Positions 21,611 through 33,873 of a stretch of DNA of 64,000 nucleotides are shown here, piece after piece. The notes under the pieces were generated by a model. That model did not search any database. It was given only the letters and a program-made list of their open reading frames with translations, and had not been told where the DNA came from. The translations under genes and the position numbers were made by a program. Position 1 is the first letter of the stretch. Each line of letters opens with the position of its first letter. Source of the DNA: Akebia trifoliata (lineage: Eukaryota; Streptophyta; Magnoliopsida; Ranunculales; Lardizabalaceae); NCBI GenBank assembly GCA_017979445.1, contig CM030711.1, positions 744,001 to 808,000 of the forward strand. The letters run 5' to 3'.

Positions 21611-24600
21611 ATGACACTCATCAATATTACAACGATGTTACCGACGTCCACCGAAACCTCATCAAACGGTGCATGGCAAGGCGACAACCCTCTAAACCAC
21701 GCCTTCCCACTCTTGATAATCCAGACCACCATAGTCATCATCATCACCCGCTCTCTCGCCTTTCTCCTCAAGCCACTCCGACAACCCAAAGTCATTGCCG
21801 AGATAATTGTTCGTGCATAGTCCCCTTAATTATATATAATTTTCCATCTTAATTTATTCATTCACATAAAAATTGATTTTCTATTACTCAAGTTGTTATA
21901 TTGGTGAAATATTTTTCTTAATTAATTTTTCCAATATTTTTTATCTGTATTTATTTATATATGGTGCATGCATGTATGCAGGGTGGAATTCTACTCGGCC
22001 CATCTGCACTAGGCCGTAACAAAGCTTACTTGAGTACAATTTTCCCTACATGGAGTACTCGGATACTTGAATCAGTAGCTAGCATTGGTCTTCTATTCTT
22101 TCTATTCTTAGTGGGTCTTGAACTCGACTTAACCACAATTCGTGGAAGCGGACGAAGGGCTTTTGGTATCGCTGTAGTTGGAGTATCCCTCCCTTTCATC
22201 TGCAGCATCGGTATCACCATCCTTCTTCGAAAAACAGTAGAAGGAGCCCAAGATGTCGGGTACGGCCAATTCCTAGTTTTCATTGGAGTTGCACTCTCCA
22301 TCACTGCATTTCCGGTCCTTGCCCGAATTTTAGCCGAGTTGAAACTATTAACAACACAAGTGGGTGAGACAGCCTTAGCGGCTGCAGCCTTCAACGATGT
22401 TGTGGCTTGGGTCTTATTGGCTCTAGCCGTAGCTCTAGCCGGTAAAGGAACCGGTGGGGGAGACGACCATACAAACCCATTGGTGTCGATATGGATACTT
22501 GTTTCGGGTATCGCTTTTGTTGTTTTCATGTTGGTTATGGTTCGACCCGCAATGAATTGGGTGGGTAAGAGATGTTTATCGGGGAATAAGCCCGTCCACG
22601 AAGGGTATATATGTCTAACTTTAGCCGGGGTAATGTTATCCGGGTTAACGACGGATTTAATCGGGATACATGCGATATTTGGCTCATTTGTTTTTGGATT
22701 AATGATACCGAAAGAAGGAGAGTTTGCGGGGAAATTGATAGAGAGAATCGAGGATTTTGTTCGGGTTTGTTGTTGCCTCTTTATTTTGCTTCTAGTGGGT
22801 TGAAGACTAATGTGGGTAAGATACATGGGTTGGAGGCATGGGGGTTGTTGGTGCTGGTAATTGCTACTGCGTGTGCAGGGAAAATATTGGGGACATTTGT
22901 TGTAGCCATGTTGCATAAGATACCACCAAGGGAGTCTTTGACTCTTGGAGTGTTGATGAACACTAAGGGGTTGGTGGAGCTTATAGTTCTCAACATTGGG
23001 AAGGAGAAGAAGGTCAGTCCTGACTCTCTATTTACTATTTTTGTTATGAAAAATGTTAAAGTGACTGTTCAGGACACTACGTTTGACACTGAATTGATGT
23101 GGAGGTGTGCACAGAACCATAGAGGCTTGTCCTCGAGATATGATGGAAAAATATCAATGATTCTATACACACCTACCTCCACATCATCTCAATGTCGAAA
23201 ACATGTCCTGCACACCTACTCTAGGATGACTCTTTTATTATTTAAAAAAATTATTAAAGAATAAATAATATAAATTAGAGTCTTGATAAAATGAATCGTT
23301 AGGTGGCATACTCAATCGACTCATTGATGTGACAAATTCGGAATTGTAGATTTATATGCCTCAGTATACACGATTGGACTTTTTCGTAAAAAAGTATATC
23401 CCAAAGGGAGCCATGTTTCCCGAGGCGAAAAGATCTATGATTTCCAAACTTGTCCAAGTCAGTGAGTCAATTGAGTATATCACCTAGTGAATCATTTTAT
23501 CAAGACTCTAAAAAATTATATGACTCAGTCTAACCTAATTTCTAGGACATTGTGCTCAACACTGAGATGATATGGCAATGTATAGAGAATCATAGATTTT
23601 TTTCTTGGTGACACAAGGAAAAAAAAATCTACAATTCTATTTGCATTGTCACGTCAGCACTCAATGAAGTTAATTCAACATTTGCCTAATTATATTTATA
23701 TAAAAAAAGTATTAACTTTTTGAAAAGAGTCATGATAATCTGACTATACCACATAGCACACTCAATCGATTCTTCCTGAACCTAGTTCAGGAACCGTTGA
23801 TCTATACGCCTAGGGATACACATTTTATGTGGAAGTGCAATTTTGTATCCCGAGACGTACAAATCTACAGTTCCTAAATTTGTCATGTCAGGAGAGTCGA
23901 TCGAGTGTGCCACGTGGAGTAGTCAGATTATCATGATTTTTTTGAAAATTGAAAAAAAATAATGATGATAATAAAATATTTGTTCAACACACGTTTTTCA
24001 TCATGACAAAATTATCCATAAAAAAATGTCAATTGCATGGGAAAAAAAAGAGAGCTTTTCAAAAGTATAATGATTTTCTAATTCAATACTCTGCCAGAAT
24101 AACTCAAAAACCCATAGATTTTCTTCCTCAGGATCCACAACAAGTCTTGCACATGCCACATCAATGCGTTTTTGAGTTATTTGGGTAGATTGATTTAGAA
24201 AACTAACACTTCTTTCAAAATTTCCTAAAATTATTTTAAAGAATATTGTTTCCAACTATTAGATTTGAGTATATATATAAAAAAGTACTTATTCATCCGG
24301 TGTTTTTTCGTCCTACGTTTGGGAGAGAACAATGCCTCAATAATTGTTTTGGTTCTGACAGCAGACCCTCCACTCATGATTTTAAAATTTGAAAAGTGGG
24401 AGCAATATCACCTAAAACAAAAAGCCAAAAAGAAAATTAACTAAATGACCTAAATAGTCAATTCTAGTTTGCTTGACTGATAATATCAAACATACCATTG
24501 AGATTGGACAAAAGATAAACAAAATTATTTAGGAGATCAATTATAATTTTTTAGGGATTAATATGATTTTTAGAGATACCAACCCTTGTTTGAAGATGGA

Positions 24601-25073
24601 GACTAGTGTTTGACGCAGTCCCTCAAACTATTTAACGAAAAAAGGAAAAAAAAAAAAAAAGAAAACGAATCCTCTATAACACAATCATCTTATAGCACTC
24701 TCTCCACTAATGAGAGAGAAAGAGAGCAATAGTATGAAAAATTAACATCACAACCATCTTGTGATCATGGTTAAGATCTAATTAAAAAAAAAAAAAAATT
24801 AAATATAATTTGCTGGATCCATGTCTTTAAAAATGAACGGCCACTGAACTCTCATTTTTTTAAGAGTGAGATTTTATTGTATCGCTGATGTGGCACTCTT
24901 TCAATTGTCCAAACATGATTACAATGGCGTTATAAGATAGTTGTGCTACATAGCATCCGCCTCCCAAAAAAAAATTGGATCCCCTAAAATATTTCCACTT
25001 GATCATTAGGAAAGTATTACCAATCCCTAACAAATTGTATTTTTTTTATTATTAATAACCTTGCTTGCTTAGC

Positions 25074-25127
<54 letters not shown>

Positions 25128-28033
25128 ACCCACCCTATATTCGTATAAGGTTATTAAAGTATTTTTCTTTGAAGGATAATAATTATTATGTCAAACTTTA
25201 TTGAATGCTTTTTTACATCCAAAATAATGGCATCCAAGAAAGTTCAGCACTTATTCAAATTTGGTAAGTTTTACAAAGGATAAATATGGTGTCACTTCAT
25301 ATATATTGGGGTACGTTCTAACTTTTGCTATGGAATATTTTTCTTTGGAGGGTATCGCGCACTTTATTCATACATTAATATACCCATTAATCAAAATATA
25401 TTATATATAACGAATCTTGGTTCTTGTCGGTTCAATTTCCAATAGTTAAAATATGCCTTGGGATAAGGCTTTGTGATAAAGATGATTATGAAATCTATTG
25501 GACATTGGTGTTCATATATTGTATTCAAAATATAAAAGAGAACAGATCAACAAAGAAAAAAAAAATTCTTTCAAGAAAAATTTATACCAACTTAATAAAT
25601 TGACACCTGACAAAAAATTTAAGATTTTCTATAAAGGATTAAGACAAAGTTCAAAATGATGGATTGAAGTTGAGATTATATAGATTAAAATTTATTTATC
25701 ATAGAGGTTGAAGAATGTGAAAACAATTGATGATTTTAGAAAGAAAAATTAACTATTTTGAGTAGAGGTTGAAAATGAATGTTTTTGTGTTTTTTATTTT
25801 TTTGCATTAATCTATAAAATAAGAATAAAGTCGAAGGGAACTTATCATCCATTTGAAATAATAGAATTATCTCAAATATTAATAAAAAAAATTAGAGAGA
25901 TGCCTCGATCACCTAGAAATTGGGTTGGGAAGGGGGCAAAACATGGGATATCTCAAACAAAAGACCAAAGTATAGGGAATGTTTAAAGACTTAGGATCCA
26001 ATGCGGTGTGGTTCATTCCTATAAAATAAGTTAGGTGTCTATGTGGCACATTTTAATTAATTGTACCATATAGACACCATTCTTATCTATAGAAACAGGA
26101 CACCTTATGGGATCTCAACTCATGTTTAATCTAGAGTTGCTTTCTTAATTAATCTTTTAATTGTTCATTAGGTCCTCAACGATGAGATATTTGCAATCTT
26201 AATCCTTATGGCACTCTTCACCACCTTCATGACTACACCAACCGTTATAGCCATCTACAGACCCGGACGTGTTGTCTCTTCTCATACACATCGAAGACTA
26301 CAACGTGAATCGATGATAATCGAAGTTGACAAGGAGTTGCGAATTCTCGCTTGTGTCTATGGCCCAGGCAACGTCTCTTCGCTTGTCAAACTCATTGAGT
26401 CAACTCGTTGCACTAAGAAATTCCAACTCAAGCTCTACACCATGCACCTTGTTGAATTAACCGAGCGATCATCATCGATTCTAATGGCTCGACGTGCCCG
26501 TAAGAATGGTCACCCATCCCGAGACCATTCTCTCAGAGGAGAGATACAAGGCCGAGTTGCAATCGCGTTCGAGACAAATAGTCAACTCGGCCGAGTCAAG
26601 GTCCGCCCCATGACTGCCATCTCGGCCTTGCCCACCATGCATGAGGATATTTGCCACGTGGCAGAAGAAAAGAGGGTGACTATGGTGATCTTGCCTTTCC
26701 ACAAACAAGGGATAGATGAAGGTGACGTGGCAATGGAGGATATGGGACCCGGATGGAGAGGGGTAAATCAAAGGGTCCTAAAGGACGCGCCTTGCTCGGT
26801 AGCAGTGCTTGTGGACCGTTCATTAGGAAGTGGGACCCACAGGGTATGTTTATTGTTCTTTGGTGGGCCCGATGATCGTGAGGCGTTGGAGTTAGTAGAG
26901 AGAATGGTGCAACACCCAACCGTTAGAGTGACAGTTGTTAGGTTCGTTAAGAGAGAGGAAACGGAGGGTAACGGCGTTATGTTACGTCGGACGTTAGACT
27001 CTACTGAGATTAGCTGTAACTCCTCGACAGCCGTTATGGACCGTGAAGGAGAAAAGGTACGCATTTTGTGCTTAATTTATATTCCCCCTCCCTTGATTTT
27101 TAGTAAATATTTGAGATGCCCCTAGCATTTTTCAAACTGATGGCAACATGCCTTGACTGTGGTCATTTATGATAGATCAATAGATAATGATTGAAATAAC
27201 CCCATCATCGACCTCTTGTCAAAATCCTTTGATTTTCTTCCAAAACCTCTTCTATCTTTAGGGTAAAACTTTGATTTATATTTATAATTTTTTCTCTCCA
27301 AATATCAATCATCTTCAATCCTTAATTAATTTTACTAAGTTATCCAAGATAAAAAAATTTATTCATTTTCTTCTTGATGATTAAAGAATGGTGATCTTGT
27401 AACCAAAACTCAAAGTTGAAGATAGTAAGAGTTTTGGGGGAACAAAATAAAAAGGCTTTATTTTGTTGTCAGCCGATAATTGAGATCAACAACTTGGGCA
27501 AGGACAGGTTTTGAACACAAGTCCGTGATATCAAAACTAATAGACATTACCAACTAAGCTAATTGACACATTCAAAGTATAAGAAGTTCCATAGTCCATA
27601 AGGGGAAGAAGGGCATTTGACATGTATCTCCTTTTGAAAACAACAGGAACTAGACGAGGCAATGGTTTCCGAGTTCAGAAGGAAATGGGAGAAAGTGAAC
27701 TATGAGGAGATGGTAGATAGCAATATTGTAGAAAAGGTGTTGGAGATTGGAAGGAGCGAAGAATACGAGTTGATCGTAGTTGGGAAGGGACGGTTCCCAT
27801 ACAGAGTTATGGCAGAACAAGCAGCCAATCGAGCTGCGGAGCATCCTGAGCTCGGGCCTGTTGGGGACATATTGGCCTCATCGACCAATGGTGTGGTGTC
27901 CTCAGTGTTAGTGGTCCAACAATATGATAGTAGTGTCCATGCAAATGACGAGATGGCACGTATCTCTAATATTGTTGATGGTGATGATACAATCAACAAC
28001 ACATGTACTACCTCTACCACCCCTTCAGTCTGA
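21611..28033 (+). CDS. CHX20: Cation/H+ antiporter, CHX20 type, with a one-base frameshift
   Basis: It is a CPA2-family K+/H+ exchanger of endomembranes; in Arabidopsis CHX20 acts in guard-cell osmotic control. Four exons: 21611-21808, 21982-23012, 26172-27056, 27647-28033, all GT-AG (intron 1 donor GTTCGT is weak but needed for frame). About 833 codons, near the 838 of the Arabidopsis protein. Visible are the GPSALGRN entry, a transporter core of about 11 helices, the FNDVVAW ion-site motif (N204, D205), then a hydrophilic C-terminal half with [33 protein letters not shown] and HPELGPVGD blocks. At 22759-22762 one base is missing: the reading leaves frame after EDFV (residue 326) and continues as [15 protein letters not shown] in the next frame. 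As sequenced the product stops at about residue 339. Everything downstream is intact, so a sequencing error or very recent loss is likely. Intron 2 (3.2 kb) is full of MITEs. Confidence 0.93.
23040..23240. mobile_element. Foldback MITE in CHX20 intron 2, copy B3
   Basis: GACACTGAATTGATGTGGAG at the left is mirrored near 23175-23200, and the arms meet at GGCTTGTCCTCGAGATATGA. The ends are roughly TTAAAGTGACTG and its mirror near 23225. It begins about 30 bp after the exon 2 donor. Boundaries are approximate. Confidence 0.6.
23278..23508. mobile_element. Foldback MITE, A5
   Basis: The ends GAGTCTTGATAAAATGA and its exact mirror TCATTTTATCAAGACTC are 17-bp perfect inverted repeats. The interior follows copy A1 (ACTCAATCGACTC, CCTCAGTATACA, CCAAACTTGTC). 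A flanking duplication is not clear (6/9). Confidence 0.75.
23545..23680. mobile_element. Foldback MITE in CHX20 intron 2, copy B4
   Basis: GCAATGTATAGAGAATCATAG pairs imperfectly with the block CTACAATTCTATTTGCATTG, and AGATTTTTTTC pairs with GAAAAAAAAATCT. The outer GTGCTCAACACTGAG resembles GTTTGACACTGAA of copy B3. Boundaries are approximate. Confidence 0.5.
23727..23938. mobile_element. Foldback MITE, Mutator-like, copy A3
   Basis: The flanks TTTTTGAAAA (23717-23726 and 23939-23948) are identical, a 9-10 bp duplication. The ends GAGTCATGATAATCTGAC and its mirror match copies A1, A2 and A4, with CACACTCAATCGA arms and apex GGGATACA...TGTATCCCGAG. Confidence 0.8.
25088..25125. repeat. (AT)n microsatellite
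   Basis: About 19 AT units following an A-run, inside CHX20 intron 2. Confidence 0.9.
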
Positions 28034-28668
28034 TTGAACAACTTATCATAGAATGTATCTTATTATTGCAACTTAGTTTCATTTCCATAAATTTGATCAT
28101 TTTGTATATTTTTTCTTATGTTTTCCAAAAGAAACCCATCTCTTTTTTCCCACTTTCTAGTTACAAAAAATTGAAAGAATTCAGTGCTAATTGACTCGTG
28201 TATTATATCCTAGAATACCTCTATTAAAATAAAATAAAATAAAATAAAATAAATCGAGTTCGAATGAGCTTCCATTTTATGATCTTCCCAACTAAATAGT
28301 CAAAAGTATATAAACATTTCATAAGAAAATTAATTGACCATTATTCTCATAAGAAAATACAGAAAATTCAAATTTTCTACACAAAAGTTTCATGTTCAAC
28401 AAACAGTAGCTATTCTACATTTTATCGGGCAATTACCCACACTTCTAAACAAATCAAATTAACCATCTTCAGACACAGATAAGTTTAAATAACAGAGCTC
28501 TGGAAAACAACTGGCCTTACAAAGAAGGCTCCCTGAGTCCACTGGGTATCTGATTTCTCACTCTTATTAGACAAGAAGCATGCTATGGTAGAAATTCTCA
28601 TAGCCATTTTTAAAGTTGAAGTGGGTATCACAATTGACTTTATTTGTTGTTTAGAAAAATTATAAGGA

Positions 28669-28793
28669 GTCGTGATAATCTGACTATCCCACGTGGCACA
28701 CTATCCCAAGCTGTACAGATCTACGGTTCCGAATTTATCACATTAAGAGAGTCGATTGAGTGTGCCACGTGCGGTAGTCAGATTATCACGATT
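28669..28793. mobile_element. Foldback MITE, A4, internally deleted
   Basis: TCGTGATAATCTGACTA at the left and its mirror at the right are followed by CCCACGTGGCACAC arms identical in type to copy A1, but most of the apex is missing, leaving 125 bp. The flanks do not show a duplication. It lies 0.6 kb downstream of CHX20. Confidence 0.7.
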
Positions 28794-29008
28794 GAGATTT
28801 AAAACCTTGGATTATCCAATATATTATGATACCTCTAGATTATCCAGTATTTTAACTTTTCCATAATACTTAAAATTGTCCAAAATGAGGAAGTTGTTTA
28901 CTTCCTTAAAAACTTTGGAGATGAAGTGTTGTCAATCAGAAAAATAATAAAGAATATTGGGTAGATTTGAATTGGACAATCGAAGTACTTAAAAAAAAAA
29001 TACTTATA

Positions 29009-29850
29009 GGACCCTGACAAAAGGATTTCTTTCTAATTAGTCCCAAAGTTTTGGGCAGTTGCTTGATAGTCCATTAGTAAAACTTTCTTTTTCTTAATGG
29101 TCCCTCAACCTCATCTTAGGTTATAATATTTTTGAAATACCTAAATTACATTTTTTTTTCATCTTCTTCACATACTTAAGTTTTCAACCACGATTCCAAT
29201 CATTTCTGATGAATTTTTTTTTTTTTTTTTTATCATGAATGGCATGGCGAATTAAAATGATATACTTTCTTGTCGAACTCACCACTTTTTATTGTCGAGC
29301 TCACAAATTTTTATTGTTAAGTTCAACAATTTAAAAAAAAAAAAAAAAATCAAACTAGACAATAAAATGGTAAACCCAAAAATAAAAAGTGATGAGCTCG
29401 ACACTGATAAAACACACCCATTTTCGTTTTGTGAGTTTTTTTTTTAAAAATTCATGGAACGATCGATTAAAAACTTGAAATAACAACTTGTGTAGATGAT
29501 TTCAAACCAAAAGAATAATCCTTAATCGATTTTCATTTAAAAACGAAAAAAAAAAAAAAAATCTAACTTTTTACATACATCTTCGAAATACTTGAAAAAT
29601 CTTTGAAAATGACATCTTCCTTCTCAAATCTTTTCAATTGGAATGGAAACTCAACTAGGATGTCCAAAATCTTTTTTTTTTTTTTGGGACGAAAATGATG
29701 AGTTTGAATGGTAAGGATAATTTTGATATTTCAATTGTAAGAGATTTGTAGAGTGAGGTTCAAGGATTGATTAGAAATGAAAGTTTTACTAAATGAAACA
29801 TTAAGAGGAGCCTAAAACTTAAGGAGTAATTAGAAGAAAAAAAATCCATC
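29009..29850. repeat. Large foldback repeat, G type
   Basis: The left end (AAGGATTTCTTTCTAATTAG, then AGTAAAACTTTC, CCTCAACCTCA) is repeated inverted at the right (CTAATTACTCC, AGTAAAACTTTCATTTC, CTTGAACCTCAC on the other strand), giving arms of over 100 bp. The centre holds GTCGAACTC/GAGCTCGAC words. Part of this repeat recurs inverted at 58930-59570. There is no coding sequence. Confidence 0.6.
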
Positions 29851-30126
29851 CACCAAGATCCTTCTAAATAATTTCCTCTTAAGAAAATGTTCGACATTCT
29901 GGCTTTGTTGGATGGTCAACTATTTTAATTGGTTTTGATAGTTTTTGAAAAATTATAATTTTTTTATAGTAAAAAAATTAAACCTTATTTTGATAATTAT
30001 TTTTTTTACTATAATTATTTTTCTTAATAAGTTGATTATTCAACGATTTTTATTTATATGTAATCGGCGTATCCAACAAGGATATAAATATAAAGTTTTG
30101 TCCGCATTCAAATCTAATATCAAAAA

Positions 30127-30293
30127 GGAAAATGCTGGAATGACACAAACGGAGACACAAAGGTGACGAAAATGATGTGGTGGCACGCACATAACCGTAG
30201 ATACTTTTTACTCGTATCTCGTGAAAAAATATGTACGATAATGTACACGACACCACGAGTTTTTGTCACCTTTGTGTCACCCCAGCACGACTC
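30127..30293. mobile_element. Foldback MITE, H1
   Basis: The flanks TATCAAAAA and TATTAAAAA match 8/9. The ends ATGCTGGAATGACACAAA and GTGCTGGGGTGACACAAA (other strand) are inverted, and ACAAAGGTGAC/GTCACCTTTGT pairs further in. The apex is CTCGTATCTCGTG. Confidence 0.65.
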
Positions 30294-30521
30294 TATTAAA
30301 AAATCTTCAATAATATTATTTGATTATTCAATTACAGATTTAAATCGGATTTGGAGAATCAACTGTGTATTGACAGCCTAGATACAATTATGTTGCGTAC
30401 CCAACAGTAATGGATATGGCATATACAAACAATTTCATGCTGAGACCACATGAAGAACCTAATTGTTTATAGGTATGGCCTAACCTTGACGGCCCCATGA
30501 TCTTTTATCTATTTTTTTTAA

Positions 30522-30664
30522 GATTAATGGTGAGTAACCTCAACAAGGGACATCTTAACGTGGTGGCACATGCATATTCGTAAATGCGTTTTGTCCAAGA
30601 TACGAGTAAAATGCATCTATGAATATGCGTGCACCACCACGACGAGGTCACTCCAGCCTGACTC
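30522..30664. mobile_element. Foldback MITE, H2
   Basis: The ends GGTGAGTAACCTC and GGAGTGACCTC (other strand) are inverted. GTGGTGGCACATGCATATTC pairs with the block near 30615-30640. The flanks TTTTTTTAA and ATTTTTTAA match 8/9 but are low complexity. Confidence 0.6.
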
Positions 30665-31555
30665 ATTTTTTAAATTGCATTTCTAAGTACTATTGCGTGC
30701 AATTTAGGTTTAGCAATTTTAGAACCGTCAATGATGTTAGCCTAGTGGAAAGCCGAGCCTTATAAACGCCTCGTGAAGGGTAGGTCAAGTCTTTGAAATC
30801 TCACGAAGAAATGATTCCCTGGGACTACCCTCCAAGGTTTGGTTGACGCACATAGGACTTTCCGAGGGAGTGTTGGTGTGATCGTAAGATTAGTCTCACT
30901 TGAAAGGTCAAGGTGTACTCACGAAAAACTTGAAAAAGAAAAGATCGATCAATGATTAAAGAATGAGCGTACCCTTGTTGCAATTCCTTTGAAAATATTA
31001 CATGAATGACAAATGCTGAGTAGACCGTAGTTACTCTCTGTTTGGATGGAGAGAAATGAAGAGAAAAGAAATTCATTAAAAGGAAAAAAAGAAATCTTGT
31101 TTCTCTCTAATTTGGAACCTTGTTTGGTTTAACAATAGAAAACCATCAGTTTGGAGAGAAAAGAAAGGTAGAGTTGTAATTTTAAATGTTGTGTCATTTG
31201 CGAATTTTTCTTTTTTTCTGTATTTCTCTTTAGTTGGATTTTGAATTTTATACGAGTCTAATAATAATTGTAAACATCTATCAAAATTGTTTGAATAAGT
31301 ATTATAATGTTTTGTAATGTTGACATTATAATTTGAACACCACCTTTGTGATGTTTGAAGTGTGTATTTTGATCTTCAATAGGTGTGATAATTATAAATA
31401 ATGTAATAAATTAGGGTGTAATAAGCAAAAGTTAGGGTCCCATCCCTTTAAAAGGTTTAGATTCTTAACTTTTAAATACAAGTTTTAAGTTAATCCAAAC
31501 AACTTTTTTTTATTTTTTTAAAATAATTAAAAAGTAAAAATAAAGTAAGTTCACT

Positions 31556-31790
31556 CAAATGTGTATGCCACGTGTATATGCGTAGATAAATTAAGCTAGG
31601 TTTTGATATCATAAGAATATCTTTCTTATCTTGGTAGCTGATATTCTGCATCAAACGTGGTTCAACTTTAAAGCCACACATAACCATAGATACTTTTCAC
31701 TCGTATCTCGATGAAAAATATCAACGCTTTTATGAGTGCAGCACCACATCAGAATGTACATTTAAATGTTACTTCAGCATTATCCCTTAA
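31556..31790. repeat. Probable foldback repeat, H type
   Basis: Its right part (CATAGATACTTTTCACTCG, TTACTTCAGCATTATCC) is shared with elements 30127 and 55786. The left part (CAAATGTGTATGCCACGTG) is only loosely complementary. Boundaries are unclear. Confidence 0.35.
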
Positions 31791-32039
31791 TAAAATGGGA
31801 AAATTTTAAGTTTGGTGTGCAACTAGTCGGCCCCATCTTAGTTTGAGGCAAGTTTTTTTGCAGAGAAAAAAAAAAAATCGAAATGAGAAAATCCAATCAG
31901 AATCTGATTAAATCCTTAGCAAACGATACAGATCCCATTATGTACCATGGAAACAGATTTGTAACTTACAACTAAAAGGAAAAAAACAGAGACCAAGGTG
32001 CGCACGTTAGAACGAACCTCTCTACTGTAATTCAATTTC

Positions 32040-32399
32040 TCAACCGGTTTCGTCTTCCCACAAACCCATGGCTCGAACCGCAAAAGCCGAACTCGCAACG
32101 ATAACTGCTGCGAAGACTGGAGGTACGAAGTAGTCCATCTTAGATCTTTTGAAGAGCTGAGCAGGCAAACACAACACCTCTCCTGGAATATCTAACGGAA
32201 CCCTAACGAAACCCTCCTCCTCGCATGCTTTAGAGAAATACGACAACGGAGATATTGCTGAAACGAAGGCCACCTCTGGTGTCAAGGACGCTACTGCTAC
32301 TGTCACCGTTAAGAGAACTGTCCATGTCGCAGCGTAGAGAAGTAACGGATGTCGGATCATGATCTGACGGATAATTGACGGAAGGAAACTGAGAGTCAT
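32040..32399 (-). CDS. Small two-helix membrane protein, function unknown
   Basis: A single-exon ORF of 119 aa. Two hydrophobic segments are visible: LLLYAATWTVLLTVTVAVAS (about 19-38) and FVPPVFAAVIVASSAFAVRA (about 91-110). They are separated by a hydrophilic loop with two cysteines (KACEEEGF and EVLCLPAQL) and basic residues. The pattern and codon use look like a real, conserved plant gene, but I cannot name a family function. The first Met is used here. A second Met at residue 14 (MIRHPLLLYAATW) lies closer to the first helix and could be the true start. A presumed 5' leader runs back to about 32540. It is close to the TTGAC-rich array at 33021-33350, which may be part of its upstream region. 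Confidence 0.72.
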   Translation of the reverse strand: MTLSFLPSIIRQIMIRHPLLLYAATWTVLLTVTVAVASLTPEVAFVSAISPLSYFSKACEEEGFVRVPLDIPGEVLCLPAQLFKRSKMDYFVPPVFAAVIVASSAFAVRAMGLWEDETG

Positions 32400-33020
32400 A
32401 CCGTTATCTCTATATTCTAAAATTTGTTCGTAATTGTATTGTTAGGGTTAGGGTTCTTAAGAGGTTGTGGAGAGAAACCTAATCTCAACTACTATGTGAT
32501 TTTCGCGGGTGAGTTGGTGAGCGAAGACGAAGAGGGAGACCACGAACTAACTCCTCATATCGGCTTTTGATTTGACGAAATTGCCCCTGTTCTTGCGTTA
32601 GTTATGATTGCACAAGCCCGTTTATTTTGTGATCTTTATTAGAGGGTACACCCAAGGACTACGACAGGGATTGTGAATCATTAGCCTTGAACGAATCTCG
32701 AGAAAATAAAAACCAACAGATTTAAGTGGCTGTGGTGTACCTCAGTTTTACTCTTAAATATTTGTCCCGTTTTGAGAATTTTAGTGCCAAAACTGCCTCC
32801 TAGTGTCTTCTTGTTAGGATGAAACGTGTCAGAATTATCGTCCAGGCAGTTCAGCTGGAACCTTAACTCCCATTCTCCTTCGACAACGAATTTTTCGGGT
32901 CCACTTAAAAAAAAACGAAACTTTTAAGTCAAATTTCATCTTGATCGCTCATTGCCTTTGGATTTGCGCGCTTCCATGATTGATTTAGAATGATCTTATA
33001 ATAACGCAGCTAAGAAAATA

Positions 33021-33350
33021 GAGCGAGTTAACTCGGTCAAACGAGCCAACTCGGCGAGTGATTAACTCGGTCATTGAGTCAACTCGTTTGACCGAGTCAC
33101 TCGGTGTACTGAGTTGACTCACTGTTTGAGTTGGACTCAGTCTATTGGTTAACTCAGCCCAGTTGACTCATTTTTAACGAGTTGACTCGGTCAAACGAGT
33201 TAACTCAGCGATCGAGTTAAGCACTCACTGAGTTACCTCACACACCACTGATTCGACTCAGTATTCGAGTTGACTCGGTCAAACGAGTTAACTCAGTGTC
33301 CGAGTTGCTAAATCACTGAGTCGGCTCAGTTGACGGAGTTGACTCAGTCC
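33021..33350. repeat. TTGAC-rich pseudo-palindromic array
   Basis: This 330 bp is built from variations of GAGTTGACTCGGTCAAACGAG. I count seven TTGAC and four GTCAA cores, ten of the eleven in the W-box form TTGAC[CT], with palindromic GAGTTAACTC between them. The units are not in regular register. W boxes are WRKY-binding sites, so regulation is possible. The array may equally be a decayed transposon interior, since GACTCAT/GAGTCG words also occur in the F-type elements. Confidence 0.6.
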
Positions 33351-33873
33351 ACCTAGGATATTCAAAAAAATGCAGTCTTTTTTTTTTTTTTTTTTCTGCG
33401 GGTGGGGGGGTGGTTTGCAAAACTGGGTGGCAAATCGAAACTCAAAAAGAGTTCCAAAAGGCGGATCCGCATCCCGTTGAGATTCTTTTTAGAGAATGAG
33501 AAAACTACAGGCACCATTGAAAGAAGCTTTCCTTGCTGAAGAAGAGTAAAATAAAAATAGGAAACAAAGAGAAAAAAAGGAAGTGAGTAGGGTAGGGGTA
33601 GATTCCTTTGAGAGAAGAATGGCAAGATGCCTCTCAAGTGTGAACATGACATCCAAATTTTCTATCATCTGTAATTTTTTTTTCACATGGGGGACAGAAT
33701 CTGTAGGAGGTTTCCATTATTATTACTCTTCAAATCGCAAACTTTGTAAGTAGGCTTTTTTTGCTAGGTCACCAAGATCTCTTCTTTGAACAAATAAAAC
33801 TTTGAGATATCTAAATCGGGAGATGATTCTGGTACATACGTTCACAGAAATAGCCCGTGTTACCTTGCCATTA

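Noticed and set aside
22026..22916. 296-residue minus-strand frame over CHX20 exon 2
   Set aside because: It is the complement of a strongly conserved transporter exon; composition (Pro/Thr/Arg-rich, no domain) shows it is a shadow.
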